A stretch of 64,000 bases of DNA from Neurospora crassa OR74A (taxonomy: Eukaryota > Ascomycota > Sordariomycetes > Sordariales > Sordariaceae). Both the position numbers and the translations under genes were made by a program. Of the stretch, positions 46,933 to 58,391 are shown piece after piece. The stretch's first letter is position 1. The number at the start of each line of letters is the position of its first letter. Where the stretch lies: contig NC_026502.1 of the NCBI RefSeq assembly GCF_000182925.2, positions 372,001 to 436,000 on the forward strand, given 5' to 3'. The notes under the pieces were generated by a model. It was given only the letters and a program-made list of their open reading frames with translations, searched no databases and was not told the origin of the DNA.

Positions 46933-49900
46933 GGGGGGAGGTAGTGCTGAGGTGTCATTTTCCTCTTGTGATGTTGGTTTTCTGGGATAGTAGGTTTGTG
47001 GTGTTTGGGCTGCCCTGGTCAGGTGCTACAAGAGAAGGAAGAGCGTGGGAGGACGGAGAATGGAGATGATAAGAAGAGAGGAACTTGGTTAACGGACTTT
47101 TTCTATAGAAAGGTATTAGTACGGCACTTGACTACAAGAGAAGAAATTGAGGCGAGGTGAACATGTCGGGGGGACTAGTACTGTTTGTTGTGAGTCTCGT
47201 TAGGTACACAACTTGAAAGATTTGAGCACACCCCTTTGCCCAAGGGGTCTGGTTTCAGTTTTTTTTTTCTCTCTGACATGTCCATGTGAATAATTAGGTA
47301 CCTCCAACGAGTATCTCAAGTAGGTGATATTTACTGCCGAGTCCATCAACATGATCGTCTGTCTGGCTTCTCCCATGTGGTGAACTACGACGATGATTTG
47401 AATGAGAGCATACCTCGGTATCACGGCACTCTATGCCTTCTACTACTGTACATGTACATGTATTCGAGAGTCTTCTCGCCTCTACATGATATGTGTGGTA
47501 CATACCAAAGAAGTAGGTAACAGTGGCCAATAATGTGCAATAATGACTCGGTACCTGCTTGTAGACTACTACCTGCCCAAGGTAGGTCGGTAGGTAGGTA
47601 GAGGTGGGTAGGTATCTATCAGATGTGATGTGATGTGATGCGGTGGATGCAATGGGATGCTGCAAGTACGAGCACGCGCCAAGGGAGAGAGGGAGGAGGA
47701 AAGTATGGTAGGCTGGCTGGCGCGTGGTAGGTTGGTCAAGAGGTTGTGAAAACTGTTTGTTGAAAGGGTTTGCAGTTTGATTGAATATGGGAGGGGACAG
47801 ATGACGAGCATATCTCCAGTTACCTTTGATGGTCTAGGCTCAAGCAAGAAGCTGAAAGCTGAATGGGCTTTTGAGTGTCAAGTATACATCTAGGTAGTAT
47901 CTAGGTAGGTATTCGAGGACGATAGAATGGCACATTGAAGTGAGGAGGAGAAAGAAAAGCCGAGAGGGGTGTGGTAGAGGAGTGTTCTTGTTTTGTTGCT
48001 TCCATTGGGGAAAAAAAAAAAATACAGTCCAGTACTGGTTTGTTTGTTAGTTCGAGACCTCATGTCAACTTTTCCATGCGTTTGTATAGCTAACTAATGC
48101 ATAACTTCACCTTGGATACGCCATCTCTACAATCCAAAATGCCAGATCAAATTCTGCTAATACCTTTTGATTTATCTACGTAAGCTTTAGGACTATTCAA
48201 AAAAGATTTCATCTAGTGCACTAGGTATGTATATTATACTACCCAGAGTGCCTAATGTAGGTACCAAGCTAACAAACAAACCAGCATCGGACTGTACCTA
48301 ACTGGGCGATATCTTTCTGCAGCTTCCCTCAGGGCATCATGGTATGGAAAGCAAGGCAAGACAACAAAGGCAACATATCAGCATCGATAGATAAGGTAGG
48401 TGGTACCTTGGGTAACGATCCAAATATGTGCCATCCACAACCTCATATCACCATCTTCTACCAACCTACCTATGCTTTGCAATGTCACCGAAAAACAAGA
48501 AGGATAACAATCGACCGCCAAGTATACCCCGCGAAGGCTAAACAATTCTCCACGATGATGATGAAGTGGGAAAATGTGAACGAAGGAAGGTGAGTACCGT
48601 AGAAATTCGGGAAATTGGCAAAAAGCTATCCCTCTTTGAGCGCTCGACAGTAAGCACAGGAAGCAGCGTACTCCTGTACATATGTCTGCCCAGTTAGTGG
48701 AGGCTCTTCAATACTACCCAACACTATCTTGCCTGCGTTCCAAAGCACAGGCTTGGACTCGAGCGTTACAGATCTGCCAGCATCCTGCTTGATATCCAGG
48801 TTTTTTTTAGGCATTAGCTTTTTGCCAATTTCCCGAGTTTCTACGGTAGATATTGTTCCCACCTTCCCCTTGCAGTAGGTCGAAGCCCCATCCATGCCCA
48901 TGTCCATGCCCAAGAAGGCCAAGAACATGCAAAGCAACTACTCAACGCGACGCAAGACATGATCTGCCAAGATCTTTCTTACACGATGCGATCTTATTAC
49001 TGTAGTGTATGTACTTCGTCATTCAGAATATCTCCTCCACCTATGTATAAGCCTCCATGTATGTATGTATGTCTCCAAGTGTAAGCGCTTCGTTCCGCCC
49101 CAACTGCCGAGTGCCGTTTGAACCCCCCGTTTATAGCCGACCAATGTCACCTTTCCCATCCTATTTCTTTGCGTGGGGATGCAACTCCCAAGTTCTTAAC
49201 TCCGAATGTTGTTCGTGTTTCCCCGGTTTTACACTTCACCTCGCCGCCGTCTGGTCTTTGCGGGGCTGGCAAGTGCGAGCACCTCCCTTACCCCCACCCA
49301 CATGGCGCTCTCACAGAATCTCGGCATCGATCCCGCCCGCACAACGGCGTTCGGATTCGGAAGGTCAGAATGTTCGTTGGGGAAGGGAGGGGACGGGAGG
49401 GGTTGAATGCGACGTCTTGGTATCGATGCTTTTGTGGCAACCTCTCGATCAATCCATCCATTTTTTTTCTGTTTGGGAAGAGGGGAGTATGGCTGTACTG
49501 CTATGCTTTCTAGGCACTTGCGACCAACAGTACTCTAGAGGCAGTCATGAGTTATCGAAATAGGATAACGACAAGTGTCGTTGCGCATTGTGAGACTGCG
49601 CGCGAGCTGGTGAAAGGCGGATTGGGAGTGTGAGGGGTGAGATGAGGAGTCAAGATTGGGGATTGAGAAGTGAGGACCTCAATGGCCAGTGGCGGATACG
49701 ACAAGGTTATCGACCATCGACCATCGACTATCGGGACGGCACGCTGGACGCTACGACGTCGCGTGGGTATCTTGGGAAGGAGGGGAAAGAGGGCAGTGCT
49801 AGGATAAGAAGGAGACATCGATGCCTGGGAGAACAAACAGCCGAGGTCGTTGTCAAGGTTGGATATGGCTACATCACTAGTAATGGAGGTATTGTGTGCT

Positions 49901-50204
49901 GGAGGTTACATGATTCGAGACTGAAGGAAACCAGCTGCCATAACGGGAGAGTGGTAGATAGGAACAGGAACTTGAACAGGAACAGGAACAGGGACGCCAA
50001 AACGACATGGCAATCGAGGAAGAACTTTGGTTCTGTTGAGAACGGACGGGCAATGATGTGACTGCAAGTGAGGAAGAGTATAAAGACCCTCTCCACCATC
50101 GTCAAGATCGTCACCGTTTTCAGGTCCCCAAGCCCCAACCAGCTCCTCATCCCCGTTACTCACTCCTCACTCCTCAGCCTCTGACTTTCCTCACCTCCCT
50201 CACA
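46933..50204. other. intergenic; one doubtful small ORF
   Basis: Includes GGTA runs at about 47578-47612 and 47895-47912, (GATGT)n at about 47620-47640, an A-run near 48010, and AACAGG repeats at about 49963-49990. Frames at 49057..49563 and 49630..50061 have no recognisable domain. The last ~200 bp are C/T-rich leader of the next gene. Confidence 0.55.
48626..48937 (-). CDS. small hypothetical protein, doubtful
   Basis: 103 codons starting with a hydrophobic stretch (MLCMFLAFLGMDMG) that could be a weak secretion signal. The body is of mixed composition with three Cys (CKGK ... CAYC). It reads less repetitively than other frames in this interval. No motif is recognised, there is no neighbour support, and an intron-bearing longer gene cannot be excluded. 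Confidence 0.2.
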   Translation of the reverse strand: MLCMFLAFLGMDMGMDGASTYCKGKVGTISTVETREIGKKLMPKKNLDIKQDAGRSVTLESKPVLWNAGKIVLGSIEEPPLTGQTYVQEYAASCAYCRALKEG

Positions 50205-51659
50205 ATGAAGACGTCCACCTTCTTGGCGGCCGTCACGGCCTTCGCCGGCACCGCTGCCGCCGAGTCCATGGCCAAGCTGAGAGAGCTCAAGATCGACACC
50301 TGGGCCCGCCAGCACGAGGCCGGCGCCTACGACATTGATCGCTACCAGGCTACTGCCGCCACTTCGTGCGTCAACGGCAAGGCGGGCGAGTACCAGTGCA
50401 GCAACGTCGATTTGAAGGGGTTCCTCCGTCATCAGGACATGGGATCGTCGACGCGGAAGGGCAATGACATCTGGGGTGAGTTCCATCAGGTGTCCCCTCA
50501 ATTTCCATCTCCCTCTGACAACCCGAGTTCGAGTATATGATACTGATACTGATGCTGACGATGTGACGTGAAAGGCTGGACCGCTCCCAACGGCCGTGAA
50601 TTCGCCACGGTCGGGCAAACAGACGGCACCGCCTTCGTCGAGCTTCTCTCCGACGGCTCGCTCGTCTACCTCGGCCGCCTGCCCACACAAACCACCTCTT
50701 CCTCCTGGCGCGACATGAAAGTCATCGGCAACCACGTCTACATCGGCTCCGAAGCCTCCAACCACGGCCTCCAAGTCTTTGACCTCACCAAGCTACTGGA
50801 CATCGACCCTTCCTCCCCCAAGGTCTTCTCCACCACCTCCGACCTGACCGCCATCTACAAAGGCTTCGGGTCCTCGCACAACATCGTCGCGCACGAGGAG
50901 ACCAACATGATCTACGCCGTCGGCACCGCCGCCTCGGCCGGGTGCAGGGGCGGTCTGTTCATGGTGAACGTGACCAACCCTGCCTCCCCCGTCAAAGCCG
51001 GCTGCCTGTCGGCGGGCGGCTACGTGCACGACGCGCAGTGCGTCATCTACAAGGGACCCGACACCCGCTACACCGGCAAGGAGATCTGCTTCAACTTCAA
51101 CGAGGACACGCTCGATATCGTGGATGTGACGAGCAAGTCTTCCCCCAAGACGTTGAGCTCCAAGACGTACAACGGCGCGAGCTACACCCATCAGGGTTGG
51201 TTGCTCGATAGCAGCATGAAGTACCTGTTGCTGGATGACGAGTTGGACGAGTACTACGGCAACGGCAAGGCGTCGAACAAGAAGACGACTACGTACATTG
51301 TTGATATCAGCTCGCTTACTGCTCCTACTTTCAGCGGTATTTACCAGAGCCCGGCTACCTCGATCGATCACAACCAGTATGTTGTCAAGGGGCTCAGCTA
51401 CCAGAGTAACTACGGGTCTGGTCTGCGTATTGTTGATGTGTCGAGTATCCCTTCCAAGCCGGATGGGTCGGGCTTGAAGCAGGTTGGCTTCTTTGACTGC
51501 TACCCTGAGGATGACAGTTACGGTGGCCGGGCCGAGTTCACGGGTTCTTGGTCTGTGTATCCCTTCTTCAAGTCGGGATATGTGCTCCTGAACAGTATTG
51601 AGCGCGGTGTCTTCAGTTTGAAGTATACTGGCGCTGGTGCTGCGTTTGCGTCTGAGTGA
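50205..51659 (+). CDS. secreted LVIVD-repeat / 'choice-of-anchor B'-type β-propeller protein (two exons)
   Basis: Exons are 50205..50475 and 50575..51659 with a 99-bp intron (GTGAGT donor, GAAAG acceptor), giving 451 residues. Residues 1-19 form a signal peptide (MKTSTFLAAVTAFAGTAAA). The body carries repeated β-propeller-like units: HGLQVFDLTKLL, GGLFMVNVTNPASPVKAGC, DTLDIVDVTSKSSPKTL, TTTYIVDISSLTAPTF and SGLRIVDVSSIPSKP, the LVIVD pattern. Conserved-looking HDAQCVIYKGPDTRYTGKEI and SHNIVAHEETNMIYAVGT match fungal and bacterial choice-of-anchor B proteins, some of which are named 'regulatory P domain' proteins. It is probably extracellular or wall-associated; the activity is unknown. A 371-codon minus-strand frame over the same DNA is an antisense shadow of its GC-rich third positions. 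Confidence 0.85.
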
Positions 51660-52961
51660 TTTGGGAGGAGGAATAAACTGGCTGCTGTCCAGGGACTTGG
51701 GAAGGGGGTGGTTTTGGATACGCTGAATGACTGTCACATAAGCGAAAAGCGCATGATGAACAAATGACGATTGAAGCACTGGAGCGTGACTGACATCTGT
51801 GGAAATGTGGTGAATTATGAGTGTCCGGACGTCCGTGAAAGAAATTAGGTGAACCTTCTGTGCACTTCTGTTTTGTACCTGTGTGAGTGTGAGTAACAAG
51901 ACGTGCAAGGATAATTCAGTCGAGTGTCTGGATCACTAACCGAGAAAGATATACATCTAGACCTTATGCTCAACAGGCACTCGCCAGGATTAAAGCAGGT
52001 TGATCAGCAATTTGGAGCCCAACACACCGAAAACTGGAAAGATTCTCGTCAAGTGACGTTTGTCATCGAGCATCGAGCATCACCACAACTCCATAAATCC
52101 GTGTCTTTTGAGTTCGCGACCGTCGTTCCGTTGGTGATGACATGAGACAGCAAAGAGTTGTGCTAATGTGGCTAGAGCCAAGGAAATATGGTCCAGCCTT
52201 GAGCTGCGACTTGCAATTCCACGGAAGGCAATGCGGGTCACGCTGTCCGGCAGGAAACAAAGAGAGAAATTGGCGGTCATATATATATCAGAAACAAGAA
52301 TGCCACGCGGCCTGGCTATAACATGAGAGAACAAAGGAATGGGAATAGAACAATGGATAGACAGAATGTTGTCTATAGTAATTGACCTCGAGAATGACAA
52401 ACATGGGATTGCGGAAAAGGAGGTACAGCAAACTACTGGAATGTCTTTCCACCGGGGAAGGGTAGTCGAGTGGCGATAGTAGAAGAGAAAAGGAATACCT
52501 GCTTACGGGGATGTCGTTGAGTCGGTAGCATTGACTGATTGCTCATGAATGCCGTTAGCGGTCGCTAGGTATCCGTGCAACCGCCAGTCCGTTGTCTGGA
52601 ATTTCGTCGTTTGCTCATGTGTAATCGCAGAAAACCACGATGACTTATACTGAAGTCACTGAAGCTGAATTTTCCATCTCCCTCACGGGATCCGTTGGCT
52701 TTGCCGCTCAGATAATGATAGACAGGTGCTGACGAGGAATGGCCAGCTCCTGGCACGAGTCAATACCCATTGTCTCCTAGGGAAAGAAACCGACCTGAAT
52801 AGGCTCTGAATACCGCCTTGTTCCCGTAATATCATGCTGGGACACCCGTGGCCACAATGGATTAGATGTATTAATGCTTTCCATCCATACTCCGGGCTTC
52901 CTATTAAGCCATCGTCAGCACTTTCGATTTTTTCACATCACTTACTAAACAGTAACTCACC
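51660..52961. other. intergenic between two secreted-protein genes
   Basis: No gene supported. The terminal ~60 bp before 52962 look like a normal leader (CAGTAACTCACCATG). A short ATATATAT lies near 52280. Confidence 0.6.
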
Positions 52962-53996
52962 ATGTTGCTAACAAATCTGAGATCCATCCTCGCCATCATT
53001 GCCGTAGTCGCTACGGTCTCGGCAAATCCCTATTCGAAACTCGTCGGCTGCGTCGATGTCGTTGACATCAAGACAGGCAAAGTCACTGACTGCGTACCAA
53101 TCAGCCAACTTCCGAACGGCCAAGATTCCAACCAAACAAAATACCAAAGGCAACACGCCAGAAGGAGAGCAGCAAATGAAAATAACCGCTGTGTGAACCT
53201 CAAGTTCAGCACTCAGTCCCCTTCCGCCAACGGCCCCAACCAAAACCGTTGTGTCTCCTTGCCCACCCTCCGCCAGCTGCAAACAAACTACCAGCATCAG
53301 CAATCCCTTAAACCGAGAGACAACGATGACACGGACGCCTCCATCGAACCCTGCATCGACGTCTACTACCTCTCCCCCAAGGACAACACCACCATGACCG
53401 GATCCTGCATCCCCATCTCCGACCTCGACAAATACCAAACCGTCACCATCAACCCTTCTTCAGACCCCCCTTCTGACGGCCCCCCAGAGTCAAACGATCC
53501 CTACGCCGCCGACTCATCCTCTTCCCTCTCCAATCGCGACTTCGGCCCCGGCGTCAACTACACCTTCTGCACCGAGCCCTACGACGTGATCCCGCACGAA
53601 TCCCCGCACTTTCTCGACTGCGCCCTGATCCCCGCCAACGCGCTCGGGCGCAGCCGCTACTTTACCTATCGCGCGTCCATCACGGATTCGTACACCTTGT
53701 TGACAGCCAAGACGTGCGAGCTTGTCCTGAGGATGAGGGGCACCGTGGTGAACAAGGGGGTGGTCCTCAAGATTGGCAATACGGATATCGAGCGGTCGTA
53801 TGTGTATGGAATCAAGGCCGTCATTGATTCGCCGGATGGTGCGGCTGGTAAGCAGGGGCTTTGGATGGCGCGGGGGTTTGAGGTGGAGGGTAAGTGGAAG
53901 TGTTGGAATAATGCGGAGACAAAGCGGTATCAGGTGTATTTTGGGTATAAATTGAAGGGGAGCCAGCGGGGGTGGTGGGACGGGCTTGCGAGTTGA
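52962..53996 (+). CDS. secreted protein with four degenerate Cys-pair repeats, unknown function
   Basis: An intronless 344-residue protein. Residues ~1-21 form a signal peptide (LAIIAVVATVSA). Four related segments with paired Cys follow: C30-C44 (GCVDVVDIKTGKVTDCVPIS), C77-C97 (RCVNL ... RCVSL), C131-C149 (PCIDVYYLSP ... SCIPISDL) and C203-C220 (FCTEPYDV ... DCALIP). Copies one and three share the C[VI]DV...C[VI]PIS pattern, so the gene probably grew by internal duplication. A KPRD site at 117-120 and RRRA at 67-70 could be Kex2-type cleavage points. The C-terminal ~115 residues are a separate globular-looking region with two Cys (one in WKCW). No family is recognised. Confidence 0.75.
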   Translation: MLLTNLRSILAIIAVVATVSANPYSKLVGCVDVVDIKTGKVTDCVPISQLPNGQDSNQTKYQRQHARRRAANENNRCVNLKFSTQSPSANGPNQNRCVSLPTLRQLQTNYQHQQSLKPRDNDDTDASIEPCIDVYYLSPKDNTTMTGSCIPISDLDKYQTVTINPSSDPPSDGPPESNDPYAADSSSSLSNRDFGPGVNYTFCTEPYDVIPHESPHFLDCALIPANALGRSRYFTYRASITDSYTLLTAKTCELVLRMRGTVVNKGVVLKIGNTDIERSYVYGIKAVIDSPDGAAGKQGLWMARGFEVEGKWKCWNNAETKRYQVYFGYKLKGSQRGWWDGLAS

Positions 53997-55084
53997 GGGA
54001 GTGGAGGGAGTTGTGTGGTACCTATGGGAGGAGGGGGCTGGAAAAGGCTCGAGATGGTGGAAAGGGTGGGAAGAAATGGGAAGAGGGGACATCATATGGG
54101 GGAGCAGAGGTTGATGCCATTACGCGAGGTTGAAGTGGAAGAGGGAAGTTGGGGTAAGATTGAAGGAGAGAAGAAAAGGCATGATGTACTGATAATACTT
54201 TCCTTACCTCTGTCATCAGGTAGCTTAGGTTCATGTGCAGTGTTAGATAACCTCTCCGCGATGATTTTGATCGCCGTAGTCACGTACCAGGAATTCGATA
54301 ACTCCTTTCCAGCAACTTTCGACAATTCAAGTATCAGTAAATCCCCCCACACTGTCACTAATACCGACTCTTCCCCCCTGTTATTGAGAGCATGGCGGGT
54401 GAGTGAAAGAAGCCCATTCGTACCTTAGGTCCTCCAAGTCCAGAGAATGCTGGATCCACCGTGACTCGAAAAATTCGAGGACAGAGATGCTTCAAGTTGG
54501 AAGTGTACCTCCATGCTGCAGTCAGTCGAGCCTTGTGAACTGACCACAATTTCCTGTTCATATGGCGTTTTGGCTGCCAACAAGTCGGAACATCAGCAAC
54601 ATCTCAATCATCAGCAGGGCAGTAGTCCAATCCCGCCATCAAGGGTCATCAGCCCAACTGGTGCTCCAACCACACAATTTCAAGACACGGTACCAGGTCA
54701 TCCGGACGAACGCTCATATGTTGCCCTTGGGATCTCAAACAATGGACTTTGAACCGTCTCCGACAGTCTTTGTCCACCCCTGAGCCACCCGCTTCCCGTC
54801 CCGCTCGATGCCACTCTTTCCATAGTTCTCTCCACCCAAAATAACCACAATCCTAAGACCTCAAGTCAAAGGCAATGTTAGAATCCTGTTCAACCATGTC
54901 GAAGGATAAAAGCCTCTGGCAGGAACTTTCTTTCCCAAGAGAATGGTCTATTCACTTGAATAACATCCTCGCCCAAACCCGTATCAGAGGCCCCTGGACC
55001 TACCGCACCGACACTCATTTGACAAACGCACAAAGAAACCAGACCAAACACTCAATTTGACCGCATTTCTCCACGAAAAAAAAA
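53997..55084. other. intergenic
   Basis: G-rich on the plus strand just after the stop codon (GGGAGTGGAGGGAG). No gene is supported; short frames between 54.2 and 55.0 kb show no domain. Confidence 0.6.
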
Positions 55085-55774
55085 ATGCAACTCCCAGCCA
55101 ACCTCCTCACCCTCCTCCTCTCATCCTCCCTTTTCACCCTCATCACCGCCACCCCCATCGCCACTCCCTCCAAACAGTCCGCCAGCAAAACCAATCCCAT
55201 CAACTCCTCCATCCCCGCTTGGACCGACCCTAACACCACCAACCACATCCACACCGAAACCGAAACCGAAACCGACCCCTCCGACCCCGCCATCGCCTTC
55301 TTCTCCTCTCTCCCCCCTCCCAGTTCCCCACCCAACTCCTCCTCCTCCTCCTCACCCAACCCCTCCTCCCCATCCACCACCGGCCTCACCAAACGCTCCT
55401 CAGGCAACAACAAAGACCACTGCCGCGGCGGCGGCTACTTCAACGCCACCTCCCCCGGCTCTCCCCTCGTCGACGACTGCAAGGTGATCATCCAAAACAT
55501 TTCCCCTCGCGGAGGCACGTGGCACTACATGAGCGGCACGCAGCGGACGCTGGTCCGCCACGGGTCGTGTGCGCTGGGCATCGAGAGCACGCCGGACGTG
55601 CCCAAGGGGTTGCAGACGTTGGTGGGCGATTTGGATATTAGCGAGTGGATCCAGAGGAGCATCGACAGGTATCAGTGGAAGGGCAAGGTGGGCAGTTATG
55701 GGGATACGCAGTGTGTTAGTCAGACGTTTAAGGGGGATGAGTATACGCTGAGGTGGGGGTTGTATCATTCTTGA
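55085..55774 (+). CDS. secreted Hce2 (Ecp2-like) effector-domain protein
   Basis: An intronless 229-residue protein. Residues ~1-22 form a signal peptide. A Thr/Glu repeat (TETETETD) and a Ser/Pro-rich linker (about 75-100) lead to LTKRSS, a likely Kex2 site at 103-104. The C-terminal ~120 residues match the Hce2 domain: four Cys at 113, 132, 162 and 210, with FNATSPGSPLVDDC, GGTWHYMSG, GSCALGIES and LVGDLDISEWIQRSI. Hce2 proteins are homologues of the Cladosporium fulvum Ecp2 effector and occur widely in saprotrophs. Some plant-pathogen members are described as necrosis-inducing, but here an antagonistic or self-directed role is equally possible. The ATG follows an A8 run (AAAAAAAATGCAA). 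Confidence 0.85.
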   Translation: MQLPANLLTLLLSSSLFTLITATPIATPSKQSASKTNPINSSIPAWTDPNTTNHIHTETETETDPSDPAIAFFSSLPPPSSPPNSSSSSSPNPSSPSTTGLTKRSSGNNKDHCRGGGYFNATSPGSPLVDDCKVIIQNISPRGGTWHYMSGTQRTLVRHGSCALGIESTPDVPKGLQTLVGDLDISEWIQRSIDRYQWKGKVGSYGDTQCVSQTFKGDEYTLRWGLYHS

Positions 55775-58330
55775 GGGTTGTGAGGGGGGGAAAATAAAGG
55801 GAATAGAAAATAAAAAAGGGGGGGTTGTGGAAGGGAAGGGATAAAGGGAGGAGATGATCGGTAGTTTGAGGTAGTTTTCTTCTTCTTCGTAATCGTTTTG
55901 GTCTTGACAATGTTTCTATAACGCCGTTTAGTTTTCTTCTTCGTAATGGGAGGCCAGCCTTACTTCTCAATCTCCCTTTTGTTCTCCGTTAAGAAATGAA
56001 GAGACAGCTGGAACCTATCAATTTTTTTTGTTCCATCTTGGTCGTTTTGCATTCTGCGTTACACATCGGAGGGAGAATGTGGTGTCGGAAGCTCTGTCTT
56101 TGGAAGAAAATAAATCCACCCTTTCATATTGCTGTCATCTACTCAGGATCTCACAACGTTGGCTGTCCTTTTCTCTCTCTCTTTTTTTTTTTTCTCTCTT
56201 TTTTTCTTTGATCTTTTCTTTTTCTCCATCTACAAATCCAGAAAATTCAAGACAATTTGATGCCAACGCCGCTGAGTAGTACTGACGCTGGGAATAATGT
56301 GCAACGGGAGTTATTTGGGAGTGTAGATGGGGGTGGATATTGACAGGGACATACATACACCATGGTATTAACTAAGGAAACGCGTAGATAGGTACCTACC
56401 GTACCTAGGTATGGAGATCCTTGATTAAAAAACTCGTGGGAGAGCCGTGATGACAGATGCAATGCAGGTACTACCAACACACACAGTCACAAAAAAACCT
56501 CGCACACCCGCACACCGTACTATGTACTCTGATAGCCACATGTTCTATCTTTCTAGAAACCCCCCTTGGAAGCCTGGTGATCGTATCATGTCATATCATA
56601 AGAGTGACGGGAGTGTGAGTGACACCATGCATGCGGGGACCTTGTGGTATCAGGGTCTTGTCCACGAATCTTTTAGTCTTTCTTGTGTGAAAGAGTCCTG
56701 TTGATGAAGGACGAAGTGTGTGTCCATTCAGCAGTTCGTTCTCTTTAAGGCTAATCTCAGGAGCTTCGGGTTTGGACTGATACTCGTACCGCCGATACTT
56801 GATTGACGCTCGAACTGATGCACCAAGCACTTGAATCTTTTCAAAGCTGGTTGTATGATGAGTAGCTCGAAGACCAGTGTCTTGACTGTACAACATGTAG
56901 AGAAAAGGGGGGGGCGGCAACTCGGCGACGACCTACCTAGCGCTAGGTAGTAGGTCCGAAGCACATACAGTAGCTTGTGATAGGCATCCCGGCCAGACCT
57001 GGCGATAGGCACCAGGCACCAAACATGAACGGCAGTTCCCTAGCGCCGAAGAAAAGAAACACCGCAGAGAAGGAAGGAAGGAAGTGAAGAAGTGAAGGCA
57101 GGTCCCCGTTGGAGCCATTACTGCCCGTCTTCTTTTCCACATGGCGGTCTTGGTTGGGCAACTTGGCGATGGCGCTGTACTTGGCGTGGGGGGTCTTTTA
57201 GGAGGAGGAGGAGGGTGACACAGCCATGCTTGGCTTGAACCACTTGGTCTGTTTGCTCTGCTTGGCTGGCGCGTGTGGCCAATTCTTGGATGTTGAAGTC
57301 TGGGCAGAGCATGGAAGGGTTACGAGATACGCGATGGGAGGTTTGAGTGTAGTGTTGTGGTGCTGTGTTCTAACGAATGGGCAACGGGACAAGGGATGGG
57401 TCAACAGACGCAGAGGCCAAAGGGAACGTGTAAAGGGTAAAGGAAGTGGTCCTTCCGTATATTTGAGCATGAAGCAATATTGAAGAGTCGGTATGCCATC
57501 GAATCGGCCAACGAAGTGTCAAGTAGAGTGAAGTGTCAACGCAGGAGAACCCAGTAATTGTTAGTGAACTGTTAGCGCAGCACAACCAGCTTTGACCAAA
57601 GAGGAATTGGGACACGTGATATAGTGTGTGGTGAAATGCCACCGAATGTCAACCTACGCCCCTCACGGACGCCACCAAGCGGTCGATTGTTATCAGTGGC
57701 TTGGATCTATTGAAGAAATATTCGAGAACTGGTTTTGAGGTGTGGTAGTCTTTTGGATGTAGGGATAGAGGGCAAGACAGAGCAGAATAGTGCCGCTGAC
57801 GTTGAATTCGGCACAGGAATTGGCCTCAACTGTTAACCTTTGCCTCGTTCAACCGATGCTGATAATTTGGCCATGGGCGTTTCCTTTGTTCTTGGTGATT
57901 TGATGGTGGTGGGAGTTGACATCATAGTAATGTGTATCCCGGGAGGCGGAAGTGATACTCGAGGGTTCTTTGACCATGCCGCAATTCGGCGCAGACATGC
58001 TTTGGACGTTCCCGATTTGTCCCAAATAGCACTTGAATATCGCCGATGTAGGGTCGAGATAGAGGTAAATGGTATCAACATCAGCCGTCGTCGACTTATG
58101 CTATCAGGGCGACTCCGTAATTGTGGACTTGGAGCAGTTATCGTGATCCACCGAGTTCCACCGAGTCCACCGAGTCCACTCTGTCCAGGCACCTAAGAAC
58201 AAGCGCCCGAGATAGGACAAGATAGCAATCCATGTTTTCACCTATCAGCCCGTGTCGGCCCGTGATAAGCAAAAGGCTTGGAAGGTCTTGGGAGGTTCTT
58301 GTCGCCCTGTTGGTGTTTGTTGGAAAGAGC

Positions 58331-58391
58331 GCTGGGCAGGCGCTGGGCAAGTCCTGGGCAAGTCCTGGGCAAGTCTTGGTCAAGTCTTGGT
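58331..58391. repeat. minisatellite, degenerate CTGGGCAAGTC units
   Basis: About five 11-12-bp units drifting from GCTGGGCAGGC through CTGGGCAAGTC to TTGGTCAAGTC. It is non-coding as far as can be seen. Confidence 0.85.

Noticed and set aside
50793-51908. 371-codon minus-strand ORF
   Set aside because: Lies antisense to the LVIVD gene, whose codons avoid A/T at third positions; the translation is Val/Asp/Arg-rich without domains. Shadow frame.
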